The translations under genes were made by a program, and so were the position numbers. From Paracoccaceae bacterium (GTDB lineage Bacteria; Pseudomonadota; Alphaproteobacteria; Rhodobacterales; Rhodobacteraceae): a stretch of DNA of 37,687 nt. Under the pieces are notes generated by a model. That model worked only from the letters and a program-made list of their open reading frames with translations. It did no database searches and was not told where the DNA came from. The DNA is taken from NCBI GenBank assembly GCA_026417295.1, contig JAOADN010000020.1, positions 1-37,687 of the forward strand. The letters are read 5' to 3'. Below, in pieces: positions 1 through 6,685 of the stretch. The first letter of the stretch is position 1; the number at the start of each line of letters is the position of its first letter.

Positions 1-1
1 A

Positions 2-574
2 TTCGAAAATGTGTCGATAATCAGTTTCAACTATGATCGCTGCATTGAGCGCTACTTACCTACATCGCTTGCAAATTTCTACAGCATGGACGTTTCCGAA
101 ACCAGAGCCATAATGAAGGAGAAACTTCGGATTATCAGACCGTATGGCATAGCCGGGCTGCTTGACTGGATGGCGCCGCCGCCAAGCAAATTAGGACTAC
201 GTGACAACGAATTCGCCAAGAAGCTCATTAGGGATGCCGAATTGATCCGTACCATTTCGGAGGGAATCGGTGACAGCTCGATTGGGTCGAGCATTAAGGA
301 CTGCCTGTCGAACGCGCAGCGCGTGATATTTCTGGGTTTCGCCTTTCATGACCGGAATATGGAGGTCACAAAGGTACCTGTTCAACCTAATACCGAAATT
401 CTTGCAACTGCTCATGCAGTATCGGATAGTGATCAGGAGGTAATTCGTGCTTTGATCCACGGCACCTTTGAGGTGTCGCCTGGTGATCGGAATCTGGTGA
501 CAATCGCTCCTGTGACCTGCAAGAAACTGTTCGAAGAGTACTCGCGCACCATAATCGCACCTCCGACTCGGTAG
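2..574 (+). CDS. SIR2-like protein, 3' part only (runs in from the left edge)
   Basis: The reading frame is open to the left edge, so the true start lies outside; a GTG at 11 is unlikely to be the real start. Two stretches recall SIR2-like (SIR2_2 type) NAD-binding domains: SIISFNYDRCIERYL near the visible start (the NYDR-type loop) and RVIFLGFAFHDRNM about 100 residues later. The tail shows no membrane segment. Base composition is clearly lower in GC than everything to the right, and codon use differs (many ATA, AAA, ATT codons), which suggests recent acquisition. SIR2-like domains occur in antiphage defence proteins that deplete NAD, but they also occur in proteins of unknown role. The catalytic half and any fused domain cannot be seen. 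Family assignment is moderate; function is inference. Confidence 0.6.
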   Translation, partial: FENVSIISFNYDRCIERYLPTSLANFYSMDVSETRAIMKEKLRIIRPYGIAGLLDWMAPPPSKLGLRDNEFAKKLIRDAELIRTISEGIGDSSIGSSIKDCLSNAQRVIFLGFAFHDRNMEVTKVPVQPNTEILATAHAVSDSDQEVIRALIHGTFEVSPGDRNLVTIAPVTCKKLFEEYSRTIIAPPTR

Positions 575-761
575 TGTGCTTCGTTTCAAGCAGCGGCGTG
601 CATTTCCATCGGTTTTTGGCGGCGCCTCGCCGCCGGGGCGCTCCCGGTTCCCACCCGGCCACGCAATGTTTCCCGACCTGCGCCTTGATCCGGCCGCAAT
701 GGGCTGGCACAACCTCTGCCGCCGGAGGGTGTCCGGCCTGTGCTTGTGTAGTCGGTGTAGA
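575..761. other. Composition boundary / possible mobile-element remnant
   Basis: Between the low-GC SIR2-like gene and the GC-rich core there is no supportable gene. The stretch contains a perfect hairpin near 618-634 (GGCGGCG-CCT-CGCCGCC) with a T run on its 5' side, so it is not a terminator on either strand. The abrupt change of composition makes this a candidate junction of an inserted segment. No terminal inverted repeats, direct repeats or transposase remnant could be identified by eye. Confidence 0.35.
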
Positions 762-947
762 ATGTACCTGAACCTGTTCCTCGGCAGCGCCTTCGCGGCT
801 GCCGTCATCTCCTCGGCAGTTGTCGTCCTTCTCGGCCTGCAGCTCTGGCACGGCGTCGTGCTGTGCTGGCTGATCGCCTCGGCGCTGATGCTCGGCCGCG
901 TCGCCTGGCTTGCCGCCGAGGGCCGGCTGGAATTCGGCCGGTCCTGA
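762..947 (+). CDS. Small membrane protein, 61 aa
   Basis: A 61-residue protein beginning MYLNLFLGSAFAAAVIS. It has two hydrophobic stretches, about residues 3-26 and 29-50, separated by LQLWHG, so it is probably a two-pass inner-membrane hairpin. The reading frame stays open further upstream to 576, but that part has the look of chance sequence (rich in Arg/Pro, no domain), so the ATG at 762 is chosen because the membrane segment starts there. No function is recognised. It runs toward the terC-like gene on the other strand and ends eight bases before that gene's stop. Its GC-rich codons match the core chromosome rather than the SIR2-like neighbour. Confidence 0.55.
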   Translation: MYLNLFLGSAFAAAVISSAVVVLLGLQLWHGVVLCWLIASALMLGRVAWLAAEGRLEFGRS

Positions 948-954
948 GGCCCCG

Positions 955-1620
955 TCAGACGCCCAGCACGCCCGCCACGGCGGGGCCGACCTCGTGCCAG
1001 CCCTCCCAGATCATCTTCAGCGAGACGTAGAGGATGATGGCAAGGCCGACATAGGCGATCCAGCGGTGCCGCTGGAGCAGCCGCGCGATGAAGGTCGCGG
1101 CCATGCCCATGAGCGCGATCGACAGGGCAAGCCCGAAGACGAGGACGCCCGGGTGGTCGTGCGCCGCCCCCGACACGGCCAGCACGTTGTCGAGCGACAT
1201 CGACACGTCGGCGATGACGATCTGCGTCGCCGCCTGCCGGAAGGTCTTGCGCGGGGCGGTGGCGGCGACCGTGCCGTCGGCATTCAGGTCGGCATCGAGC
1301 AGCGCCTCCTCGGCCTCGATCTCGGCCTGTTCGTGGCCCTCGCGCAGCTCGCGCCACATCTTCCAGCAGACCCAGAGCAGAAGGATGCCACCCGCCAGAA
1401 GCAGGCCCGCGATCTCGAGCAGGCGGGTGGCCATCAGCGCGAAGGCGATGCGCAGGACCGTGGCCGCCACGATGCCGACAAGGATCGCGCGGTTGCGCTG
1501 CTCGCGCGGCAGGCCGGCCGCCGCCATGCCGATGACGATGGCATTGTCGCCCGCCAGCGCCACGTCGATCGCCACGACCTGGAGGAAGACGACCATGCTT
1601 TCGGACAGGACGGCGGACAA
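955..1620 (-). CDS. TerC family integral membrane protein
   Basis: A 221-residue multi-pass membrane protein of the TerC/YjbE-like family. The family hallmark appears twice: VVAIDVALAGDNAIVIGMA near the N terminus and IVIADVSMSLDNVLAVSGA in the second half. These acidic intramembrane motifs (D...D/N) are thought to bind metal. A charged cytoplasmic loop (HEQAEIEAEEALLDADLNADG) lies between the halves. TerC proteins are linked to tellurite resistance and, in better studied members, to manganese export or metallation of secreted enzymes. The start is TTG at 1620: a GGAG lies six bases upstream, whereas the internal ATG at 1596 has no ribosome binding site. The exact metal substrate cannot be told from sequence. 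Confidence 0.88.
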   Translation of the reverse strand: MSAVLSESMVVFLQVVAIDVALAGDNAIVIGMAAAGLPREQRNRAILVGIVAATVLRIAFALMATRLLEIAGLLLAGGILLLWVCWKMWRELREGHEQAEIEAEEALLDADLNADGTVAATAPRKTFRQAATQIVIADVSMSLDNVLAVSGAAHDHPGVLVFGLALSIALMGMAATFIARLLQRHRWIAYVGLAIILYVSLKMIWEGWHEVGPAVAGVLGV

Positions 1621-1827
1621 GGTCGGCTCCGGCAGGCGATGCAGCTGCTAGGTATGCGCCGCCGGCGCCGCTTGCAACGGGGTGTGGCGCGCCGAACCGC
1701 CCGCCACCGGCGGCAAGGCGCGCAAGGACCCGCCCGCCCCCCATGCCCAACTTCCGCCGCATTGACCGCGAAACCTGCAACCGGATGATCGGGGCCGATT
1801 CGGCTCGGGTCGGGGAGCGGGACGCCG

Positions 1828-2061
1828 ATGTACGCGGGAATGCTTCTGGGCAGCACGGGTCTGGGCATCGCCGTCGCGGGCGTGTCCACCTTCGGCTTCG
1901 GGCATCCCTGGTGGGTGTCTCTCCTGCTGTGGTCGCTGACCGGAACCGTCATCCTGCTTGGCTGGGTGCTGCACGGCGTCACCCACGAGGACCGCTATGC
2001 CGGCCTCCGGGCGCTGGCCGAATGCGAGGACGAGCCGGGGGTCCGCCCGGCGGCCCGCTGA
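1828..2061 (+). CDS. Small membrane protein, 77 aa
   Basis: A 77-residue protein with two predicted membrane segments (about residues 3-24, rich in Gly/Val, and 28-49, WWVSLLLWSLTGTVILLGWV) and a charged C-terminal tail (HEDRYAGLRALAECEDEPG). A GGGGAG lies about ten bases before the ATG. A TTGACC hexamer at 1762-1767 is the best -35 candidate upstream, but its -10 partner is poor. It precedes a TerB-like gene by 41 bases and may be co-transcribed with it. No family is recognised; it could be an inner-membrane accessory protein. Confidence 0.6.
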   Translation: MYAGMLLGSTGLGIAVAGVSTFGFGHPWWVSLLLWSLTGTVILLGWVLHGVTHEDRYAGLRALAECEDEPGVRPAAR

Positions 2062-2102
2062 GGCGCCTTCCGCCGCGCGCGCCCTGCGGCTATACCCGGC
2101 CC

Positions 2103-2543
2103 ATGTTCGGCAAACTCCTCTCGGGCCTGCTCGCCCCCGCGCCCGCGCGCCTGCCGCCTCCCGAGGCGCGGCTTGCGCTGGCGGCACTTCTGGTGCGGCT
2201 GGCCCGTGCGGACGACGACTATTCGTCGGCCGAGGCGGCGCGGATCGATGCCGTCCTCGCGCACCGGCACGGGCTTTCGCCCTTCGAGGCGGCCGCCCTG
2301 CGCCGCGAGGCCGAGGCGCTGGAGGCCGAGGCGCCCGACACCGTCCGCTTCACCCGCGCCCTCAAGGAGGCCGTGCCCGAGGACGAGCGCCTCGGCCTGC
2401 TCGAGGCGCTGTGGTCCGTCGCCCTGGCCGACAGCCGGCGTGGCGCCGAGGAGGACGCGCTGATCCGGCTGGCCGCGAACCTTCTGGGAATCGGCGATCG
2501 CGACAGCGCGCTGGCGCGACAGCGCGTGGAGCGCGGGGCGTGA
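2103..2543 (+). CDS. TerB-like (tellurite resistance TerB fold) cytoplasmic protein
   Basis: A 146-residue, largely alpha-helical protein starting MFGKLLSGLL. The pattern LALAALLVRLARADDDYSSAEAARIDAVL, followed by a second helical repeat LLEALWSVALADSRRGAEEDALIRLAANLLGI, is the usual signature of the TerB-like family, with acidic residues (ADDDYS, DSRRGAEE) at the two presumed metal-binding turns. TerB-like proteins bind calcium or other metals and have no known enzyme activity. The gene overlaps the next one by four bases (GTGA), so translation is probably coupled. A TerC-family gene lies just upstream on the other strand and a second TerB-like gene is at 27098-27574. Confidence 0.8.
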   Translation: MFGKLLSGLLAPAPARLPPPEARLALAALLVRLARADDDYSSAEAARIDAVLAHRHGLSPFEAAALRREAEALEAEAPDTVRFTRALKEAVPEDERLGLLEALWSVALADSRRGAEEDALIRLAANLLGIGDRDSALARQRVERGA

Positions 2544-3316
2544 TCGCGACGCTGCCGATGTACGACTGGGCCGAGGTGCGGCCCGCGACCGACCGTTACT
2601 GGGGCCTGATCCGCGACGCCCTGCGCGACCACGGGCTTCCGGCGCCAGAGGCGCTGGACCGCAGCGGCGGCTATACCGAGGCCTGGCTCCGGCCCGACCT
2701 CGTCCTGTCGCAGACCTGCGGGCTGCCCTACCGGGCGGCGCTGCACGGCCGGGTCACGCTGGTCGGCGCCCCGGATTACGGCCTGCCCGACACCCCGCCG
2801 GGCTACTATCACTCGGTCCTCGTCGTGGCCGCCGACCGCGAGGGGACGCCCGCGGACTTCTTCGGCGCGCGCCTCGCCATCAACGGCTTCGACAGCCAGT
2901 CGGGCTGGGGCGCGCCGCAGAACTTCGCCGCCGCCGCCGGTGCGGCCTTCGCCGACATCGTCGTCACCGGTGCCCATGTCCACAGCGCGCAGGCGGTCGC
3001 CGAGGGCCGCGCCGACATCGCCGCGATCGACGCGCAGTCCTGGCGCCTCGTCGAACGCCACCGCCCGGTCTGGGCGGCAAGGCTGCGCATCCTGGCGCGG
3101 ACGCCCCCGACCCCGGCCACGCCCTACATCACGGCCCTGTCGCACGACCCCGCGCCCTACGCCCTGGCCGTTGCCTCGGCCATCGCCGCCCTGTCCGAGG
3201 CGGATCGCGCGGCGCTCGACCTGCGGGGGTTCGAACGGGTCCCGGCCTCTGCCTACCTGGCCGTGCCGACCCCGGCCCTGCCTGCCCAACATGCCGGCGA
3301 CCTGCGCGCAAACTGA
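2540..3316 (+). CDS. PhnD-like substrate-binding domain protein without signal peptide
   Basis: A 258-residue protein of the PhnD/SsuA-like periplasmic binding fold. Family features are DLVLSQTCGLPYR (the loop where PhnD-type proteins hold the ligand), HSVLVVAADREGTPADFFGARLA, NGFDSQSG, and EGRADIAAIDAQSW, which is the hinge-side motif of the second lobe. No secretion signal is seen at the N terminus (MIATLPMYDWAEVRPATDRYW), so the protein is probably cytoplasmic, or it depends on an unknown route. The GTG at 2540 overlaps the TGA of the TerB-like gene; an ATG at 2558 is the alternative start. No permease or ATPase of the phosphonate type is adjacent; the ABC transporter downstream is of the polar amino acid class. 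The ligand is unknown. Confidence 0.78.
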   Translation: MIATLPMYDWAEVRPATDRYWGLIRDALRDHGLPAPEALDRSGGYTEAWLRPDLVLSQTCGLPYRAALHGRVTLVGAPDYGLPDTPPGYYHSVLVVAADREGTPADFFGARLAINGFDSQSGWGAPQNFAAAAGAAFADIVVTGAHVHSAQAVAEGRADIAAIDAQSWRLVERHRPVWAARLRILARTPPTPATPYITALSHDPAPYALAVASAIAALSEADRAALDLRGFERVPASAYLAVPTPALPAQHAGDLRAN

Positions 3317-3405
3317 CGCGACGATCCGGCAATCCGGTCAGAAAGAGCGTTGCAAGGCGGCACAATCTCCGCCCATATGGACGGCGGGGACAGCTTGGCC
3401 GGAAA

Positions 3406-4185
3406 TTGAACGACACCGTCGCACCCGTCATCGAACTCCGTGACCTTCACAAGGCCTACGGGCCCCTGGAGGTCATCAAGGGTGTCTCGGTGGCCGCCCG
3501 GCGGGGGCAGGTGGTCTCGCTCATCGGGTCCTCGGGGTCGGGCAAGTCCACGCTCCTGCGCTGCGCCAACCTCCTCGAGGACAGCCAGCAGGGCGACGTG
3601 CTGTTCGAGGGCGAGGCCGTGAAATGGCGGGGCGAGGGGATGCACCGCCATCCGGCGGACCGCCAGCAGGTGATCCGCATCCGCACCAACCTCTCGATGG
3701 TGTTCCAGCAGTTCAACCTCTGGGCCCACATGACGATCCTGCAGAATGTCATGGAGGCGCCGGTCACCGTGCTGGGCCGCCCGCGGGCCGAGGTCGAGGC
3801 GGCGGCGCGCCGCTATCTCGACAAGGTCGGCATCCACGACAAGTGCGACGCCTATCCCGCCATGCTGTCGGGCGGCCAGCAGCAGCGGGCCGCCATTGCC
3901 CGGGCGCTGTGCATGGAGCCCAAGGCCCTGCTCTTCGACGAGCCGACCTCGGCGCTCGACCCCGAGCTCGAGCAGGAGGTGGTGCGCGTCATCAAGGCGC
4001 TGGCCGAGGAGGGGCGCACCATGCTTCTGGTCACCCACGACATGCGGCTGGCCGCGGACGTGTCCGACCATGTCGTGTTCCTGCATCTGGGGCGGATCGA
4101 GGAGGAAGGTCCCCCCGAGCAGGTTTTCGGCGATCCCCGGACCGAACGGCTGCGCCAGTTCCTCAGCGCCACCGCGCCCGCCTGA
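3406..4185 (+). CDS. Polar amino acid-type ABC transporter, ATP-binding subunit (HisP/GlnQ class)
   Basis: A 259-residue ATPase with Walker A GSSGSGKST, Q-loop MVFQQFNLW, signature LSGGQQQRAAIARAL, Walker B ALLFDEPTSALDPE and switch histidine VTHDM. The long insert before the Q-loop (RGEGMHRHPADRQQVIRIRTN) is typical of HisP-like subunits. It would drive import with the binding protein and two permeases that follow. The TTG start at 3406 is the one that gives the usual N terminus (MNDTVAPVIELRDLHKAYG); the site before it is weak. A weak promoter-like pair, TTGCAA near 3350 and CATATG near 3374, lies upstream. It is the first gene of a dense run to 11459. Confidence 0.93.
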   Translation: MNDTVAPVIELRDLHKAYGPLEVIKGVSVAARRGQVVSLIGSSGSGKSTLLRCANLLEDSQQGDVLFEGEAVKWRGEGMHRHPADRQQVIRIRTNLSMVFQQFNLWAHMTILQNVMEAPVTVLGRPRAEVEAAARRYLDKVGIHDKCDAYPAMLSGGQQQRAAIARALCMEPKALLFDEPTSALDPELEQEVVRVIKALAEEGRTMLLVTHDMRLAADVSDHVVFLHLGRIEEEGPPEQVFGDPRTERLRQFLSATAPA

Positions 4186-4226
4186 TCCGGCAAGACAATC
4201 AGACGACCACAGGGAGAAGAACCATC

Positions 4227-4946
4227 ATGAAGAAGATCGCTCTGGCCATCGCCGCACTGGCCCTGACCTCGGGCCTCGCCGCAGCCCAGACCGTGAGGCT
4301 GGGCACCGAGGGGGCCTATCCGCCCTACAACTTCGTCAACGACAAGGGCGAGGTCGACGGGTTCGAACGCGAACTCGGCGACGAGCTCTGCAAGCGCGCG
4401 GGGCTGACCTGCGAATGGGTCACCAACGAGTGGGATTCGATCATCCCGAACCTGACCTCGGGCAACTACGACGCGATCATCGCGGGGATGTCGATCACGC
4501 CGGAGCGCGACCAGGTGATCGACTTCACGCAGGACTACTACCCGCCCACCGCCTCGGCCTATGTCGGCCTGTCGGCCGACGCCAACATCAAGGGCACCGT
4601 CGCCGCCCAGGTCTCGACGATCCAGGCGGCCTATGTGCCGACGACCGGCGCCACGCTGGCCGAATACGCGACCCCCGAGGAGACGATCGCCGCAGTCAAG
4701 AGCGGCGAGGCCGACGTTGTCCTGGCCGACTACGACTATCTGGCGCCGATCGTCGCCGAATCGGGGGGCGAGCTGGTCTTCGTGGGCGAGCGCGTGCCCC
4801 TGGGCGGCGGGGTCGGCATGGGCTTCCGCGAAAGCGACAAGGAGCTGAAGCAGAAGTTCGACGACGGCATCACCGCGATGAAGGCGGACGGTTCGCTGAA
4901 CGCCCTTCTGGCCAAGTGGTTCCCCGAGAACCCGCCCAAGTACTGA
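4227..4946 (+). CDS. ABC transporter periplasmic substrate-binding protein (SBP_bac_3, polar amino acid class)
   Basis: A 239-residue secreted binding protein. The first 21 residues form a Sec signal peptide (MKKIALAIAALALTSGLAAA, cut before QTVRLG). The mature part has the SBP_bac_3 pattern: TEGAYPPYNFVNDKGEVDGFERELGDEL would be too long to quote as one motif, but its core AYPPYNF and DGFERELGDEL are diagnostic, followed by GNYDAIIAGMSITPERD and DFTQDYYPP. Two cysteines (LCKRAGLTC) are placed as in lysine/arginine/ornithine-binding relatives, where they form a disulfide. A strong AGGGAGAAG ribosome site precedes the ATG. The genes next to it suggest an amine, polyamine or basic amino acid ligand, but this is inference. 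Confidence 0.92.
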   Translation: MKKIALAIAALALTSGLAAAQTVRLGTEGAYPPYNFVNDKGEVDGFERELGDELCKRAGLTCEWVTNEWDSIIPNLTSGNYDAIIAGMSITPERDQVIDFTQDYYPPTASAYVGLSADANIKGTVAAQVSTIQAAYVPTTGATLAEYATPEETIAAVKSGEADVVLADYDYLAPIVAESGGELVFVGERVPLGGGVGMGFRESDKELKQKFDDGITAMKADGSLNALLAKWFPENPPKY

Positions 4947-4959
4947 TCACCTGAGCCCT

Positions 4960-4985
4960 GTCCGGGGGCGGATCCGCCCCCGGAC
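4960..4985 (+). repeat. Perfect 26-bp palindrome between binding-protein and permease genes
   Basis: Two 13-base arms (GTCCGGGGGCGGA and its exact complement) abut with no spacer around the central GGATCC. The element starts 13 bases after the binding-protein stop and ends nine bases before the permease ATG. No T run follows, so full termination is unlikely. Intercistronic stem-loops after binding-protein genes commonly stabilise the upstream mRNA and let that protein be made in excess over the permease; that role is inferred here. Confidence 0.7.
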
Positions 4986-4993
4986 CCCGCACC

Positions 4994-5878
4994 ATGTTCA
5001 GCTTCTGCGCCGATCCGAAATCCCTGGAAGGGATCGCCTGGTTTGCCTGCTACCTGACCTCGGGCAAGCATCTCTACTTCTATGTCTCGATCGGCACCGT
5101 GCTCCTGCTGCTTGCGATCACCGTGCCGGTCGCGCTGGCCTTCGGCTTCGCGGGGGCGATGGCGGCGCGGTCGCATTTCGCGCCGCTGTCGATCCTTGGC
5201 AGGATCTACATCTCGGCGGTCCGCGGCGTGCCGGACATCATCTTCTTCCTCTTCGTGCCGATCGCGCTCGACCAGGCCTTCGAATGGGTGCGGCACAAGA
5301 CGAAGTGCCCTGACTGGACCGAGCCGATCCGCCGCGGCGCCGATTTCGTCGTCTGTCCGCAGGCGAAGCTGCCGCTGTCCAGCAGCCCCCAGTGGGTGCA
5401 CGAGACCTACGGCTTCTTCCTTGCCGTCCTCGCCTTCGCCATCGTCTTCGGGGCCTTCTCGGCCAATGTCCTTTACGGTGCGATGCAGGCCATCCCGAAG
5501 GCGCAGACAGAGACGGCCGAGGCCTACGGGATGACGCGCCGGCAGGTCTTCCGGCGGATCGTCGTGCCCCAGATGTGGGTCTATGCGCTGCCGGGGCTGT
5601 CGAACCTGTGGATGATCCTCGTCAAGGCGACGCCGCTGCTGTTCCTGCTCGGCATCGAGGACATCGTCTACTGGGCCAAGCAGCTCGGCGGTTCGAAGCG
5701 GTCGATCGAATCCGAGTATCCGCACGGCGACTGGCGTCTGGCCTATTTCCTCGTGCTGCTCGTCTTCTACCTCGGGATGACGAAACTGTCCGAGGGCGTC
5801 TTCGGGCGGCTCTACCGGCGGCTCAGCCACGGGCAGGCGACGATGGCTGGCGAAGAGCAGCGACGGGGGCGGGCATGA
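4994..5878 (+). CDS. ABC transporter permease subunit 1 (HisQ-like)
   Basis: A 294-residue inner-membrane permease. The coupling-helix motif of polar amino acid permeases, AIPKAQTETAEAYGMTRRQVFRRIVVPQ (EAYG....F..I..P), is clear in the middle of the protein. Membrane segments are seen around residues 28-57, 72-93, 135-160, 195-215 and 250-270. An unusual periplasmic insert of about 45 residues with two cysteines (KTKCPDWTEPIRRGADFVVCPQ) separates the second and third segments and makes the protein longer than typical HisQ. It overlaps the next permease by four bases (ATGA), indicating translational coupling and a heterodimeric channel. Confidence 0.9.
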   Translation: MFSFCADPKSLEGIAWFACYLTSGKHLYFYVSIGTVLLLLAITVPVALAFGFAGAMAARSHFAPLSILGRIYISAVRGVPDIIFFLFVPIALDQAFEWVRHKTKCPDWTEPIRRGADFVVCPQAKLPLSSSPQWVHETYGFFLAVLAFAIVFGAFSANVLYGAMQAIPKAQTETAEAYGMTRRQVFRRIVVPQMWVYALPGLSNLWMILVKATPLLFLLGIEDIVYWAKQLGGSKRSIESEYPHGDWRLAYFLVLLVFYLGMTKLSEGVFGRLYRRLSHGQATMAGEEQRRGRA

Positions 5879-6681
5879 CCTGCGGCGAGACCTTCGCCCA
5901 GTATGCGCTGCGGTCGATCGGCATCGGCGAGAAGCTGCTGCCGATGGCCGATTTCACCCTCTGCCAGCAGTTCGTCCTGATCGGGTCGGGCCTGATCTGG
6001 AACCTCTATTTCGGGATCCTGTCGCTGGCCGCGGGGTTCTTCCTGGCCAATGCGCTGGCACTGGCCAAGGCGACCGGCAGCCCCTGGCTGCGCCGGCCGG
6101 CCGAGGGGTTCATCTTCGTCTTCCGCGGCTCGCCCCTGTTCATCCAGTTCTTCCTCGCCTACTTCCTGTTCCTGGCGATGAAACAGGCGAATCCCGTCTT
6201 CGCGCCCCTGACGATGGCCTGGCTCGGGGCGCTGATCACGCTGACGCTGAACACCGCCGCCTATGCCGCCGAGATCTTCTACGGCGCCCTGCGCGCGGTT
6301 CCCCGTGGCGACATCGAGGCGGCCGACGCCTATGGCCTTTCGGGCTGGTCGCGGTTCCGCCGCGTCCTCTGGCCGACGATGATGCGTCTGGCCTGGCCGG
6401 CCTATACCAACGAGGCGATCTTCCTCTTCCACGCCACGACGCTGGTCTTCTTCTCGGGCTTCGCGGTCCTCCAGCAGAAAGGCGATGCGCTTTACTATGC
6501 GGCCTATTTCGCGGACAAGACATTCAACCCGTTCGTCGCCTATCCGATCGTGGCGCTCTACTTCATCCTTCTGACGCTTGCCGTCATCGGGGTGTTCGGT
6601 GCCATCGGGCGACGGCTCAACCGGCATCTGCCGAAAACGACGCGGCCCAGGTTCAGATACGGGCCGCAATACTTCAGGTGA
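5875..6681 (+). CDS. ABC transporter permease subunit 2 (HisM-like)
   Basis: A 268-residue permease with the motif FRGSPLFIQFFLAYF (the FRGTPLLVQ element of the family) and the coupling-helix region AVPRGDIEAADAYGLSGWSRFRRVLWP. Five hydrophobic segments are visible. The N terminus carries about 35 residues before the first membrane helix (MTCGETFAQYALRSIGIGEK), with a second pair of cysteines in the early part. It pairs with the preceding permease. The stop codon lies only four bases before the next ATG, and its final bases AGGTGAG act as the ribosome site of the first glutamine-synthetase-like gene, so transport and ligase genes are translationally linked. Confidence 0.9.
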   Translation: MTCGETFAQYALRSIGIGEKLLPMADFTLCQQFVLIGSGLIWNLYFGILSLAAGFFLANALALAKATGSPWLRRPAEGFIFVFRGSPLFIQFFLAYFLFLAMKQANPVFAPLTMAWLGALITLTLNTAAYAAEIFYGALRAVPRGDIEAADAYGLSGWSRFRRVLWPTMMRLAWPAYTNEAIFLFHATTLVFFSGFAVLQQKGDALYYAAYFADKTFNPFVAYPIVALYFILLTLAVIGVFGAIGRRLNRHLPKTTRPRFRYGPQYFR

Positions 6682-6685
6682 GAAG

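Noticed and set aside
618-634. GGCGGCG-CCT-CGCCGCC hairpin as a terminator
   Set aside because: The T run is on its 5' side on the plus strand and reads as A on the minus strand after the stem, so it does not fit an intrinsic terminator in either direction.
197-1780. Long minus-strand open frame (527 codons) across the SIR2-like gene and terC
   Set aside because: It overlaps two better-supported genes in another frame, shows arginine/alanine/proline-rich shadow composition and has no domain.
955-2543. Tellurite resistance operon (TerC plus TerB-like)
   Set aside because: The genes are on opposite strands, TerA/TerD/TerZ-type genes are missing, and both families have general roles in metal handling outside tellurite resistance.
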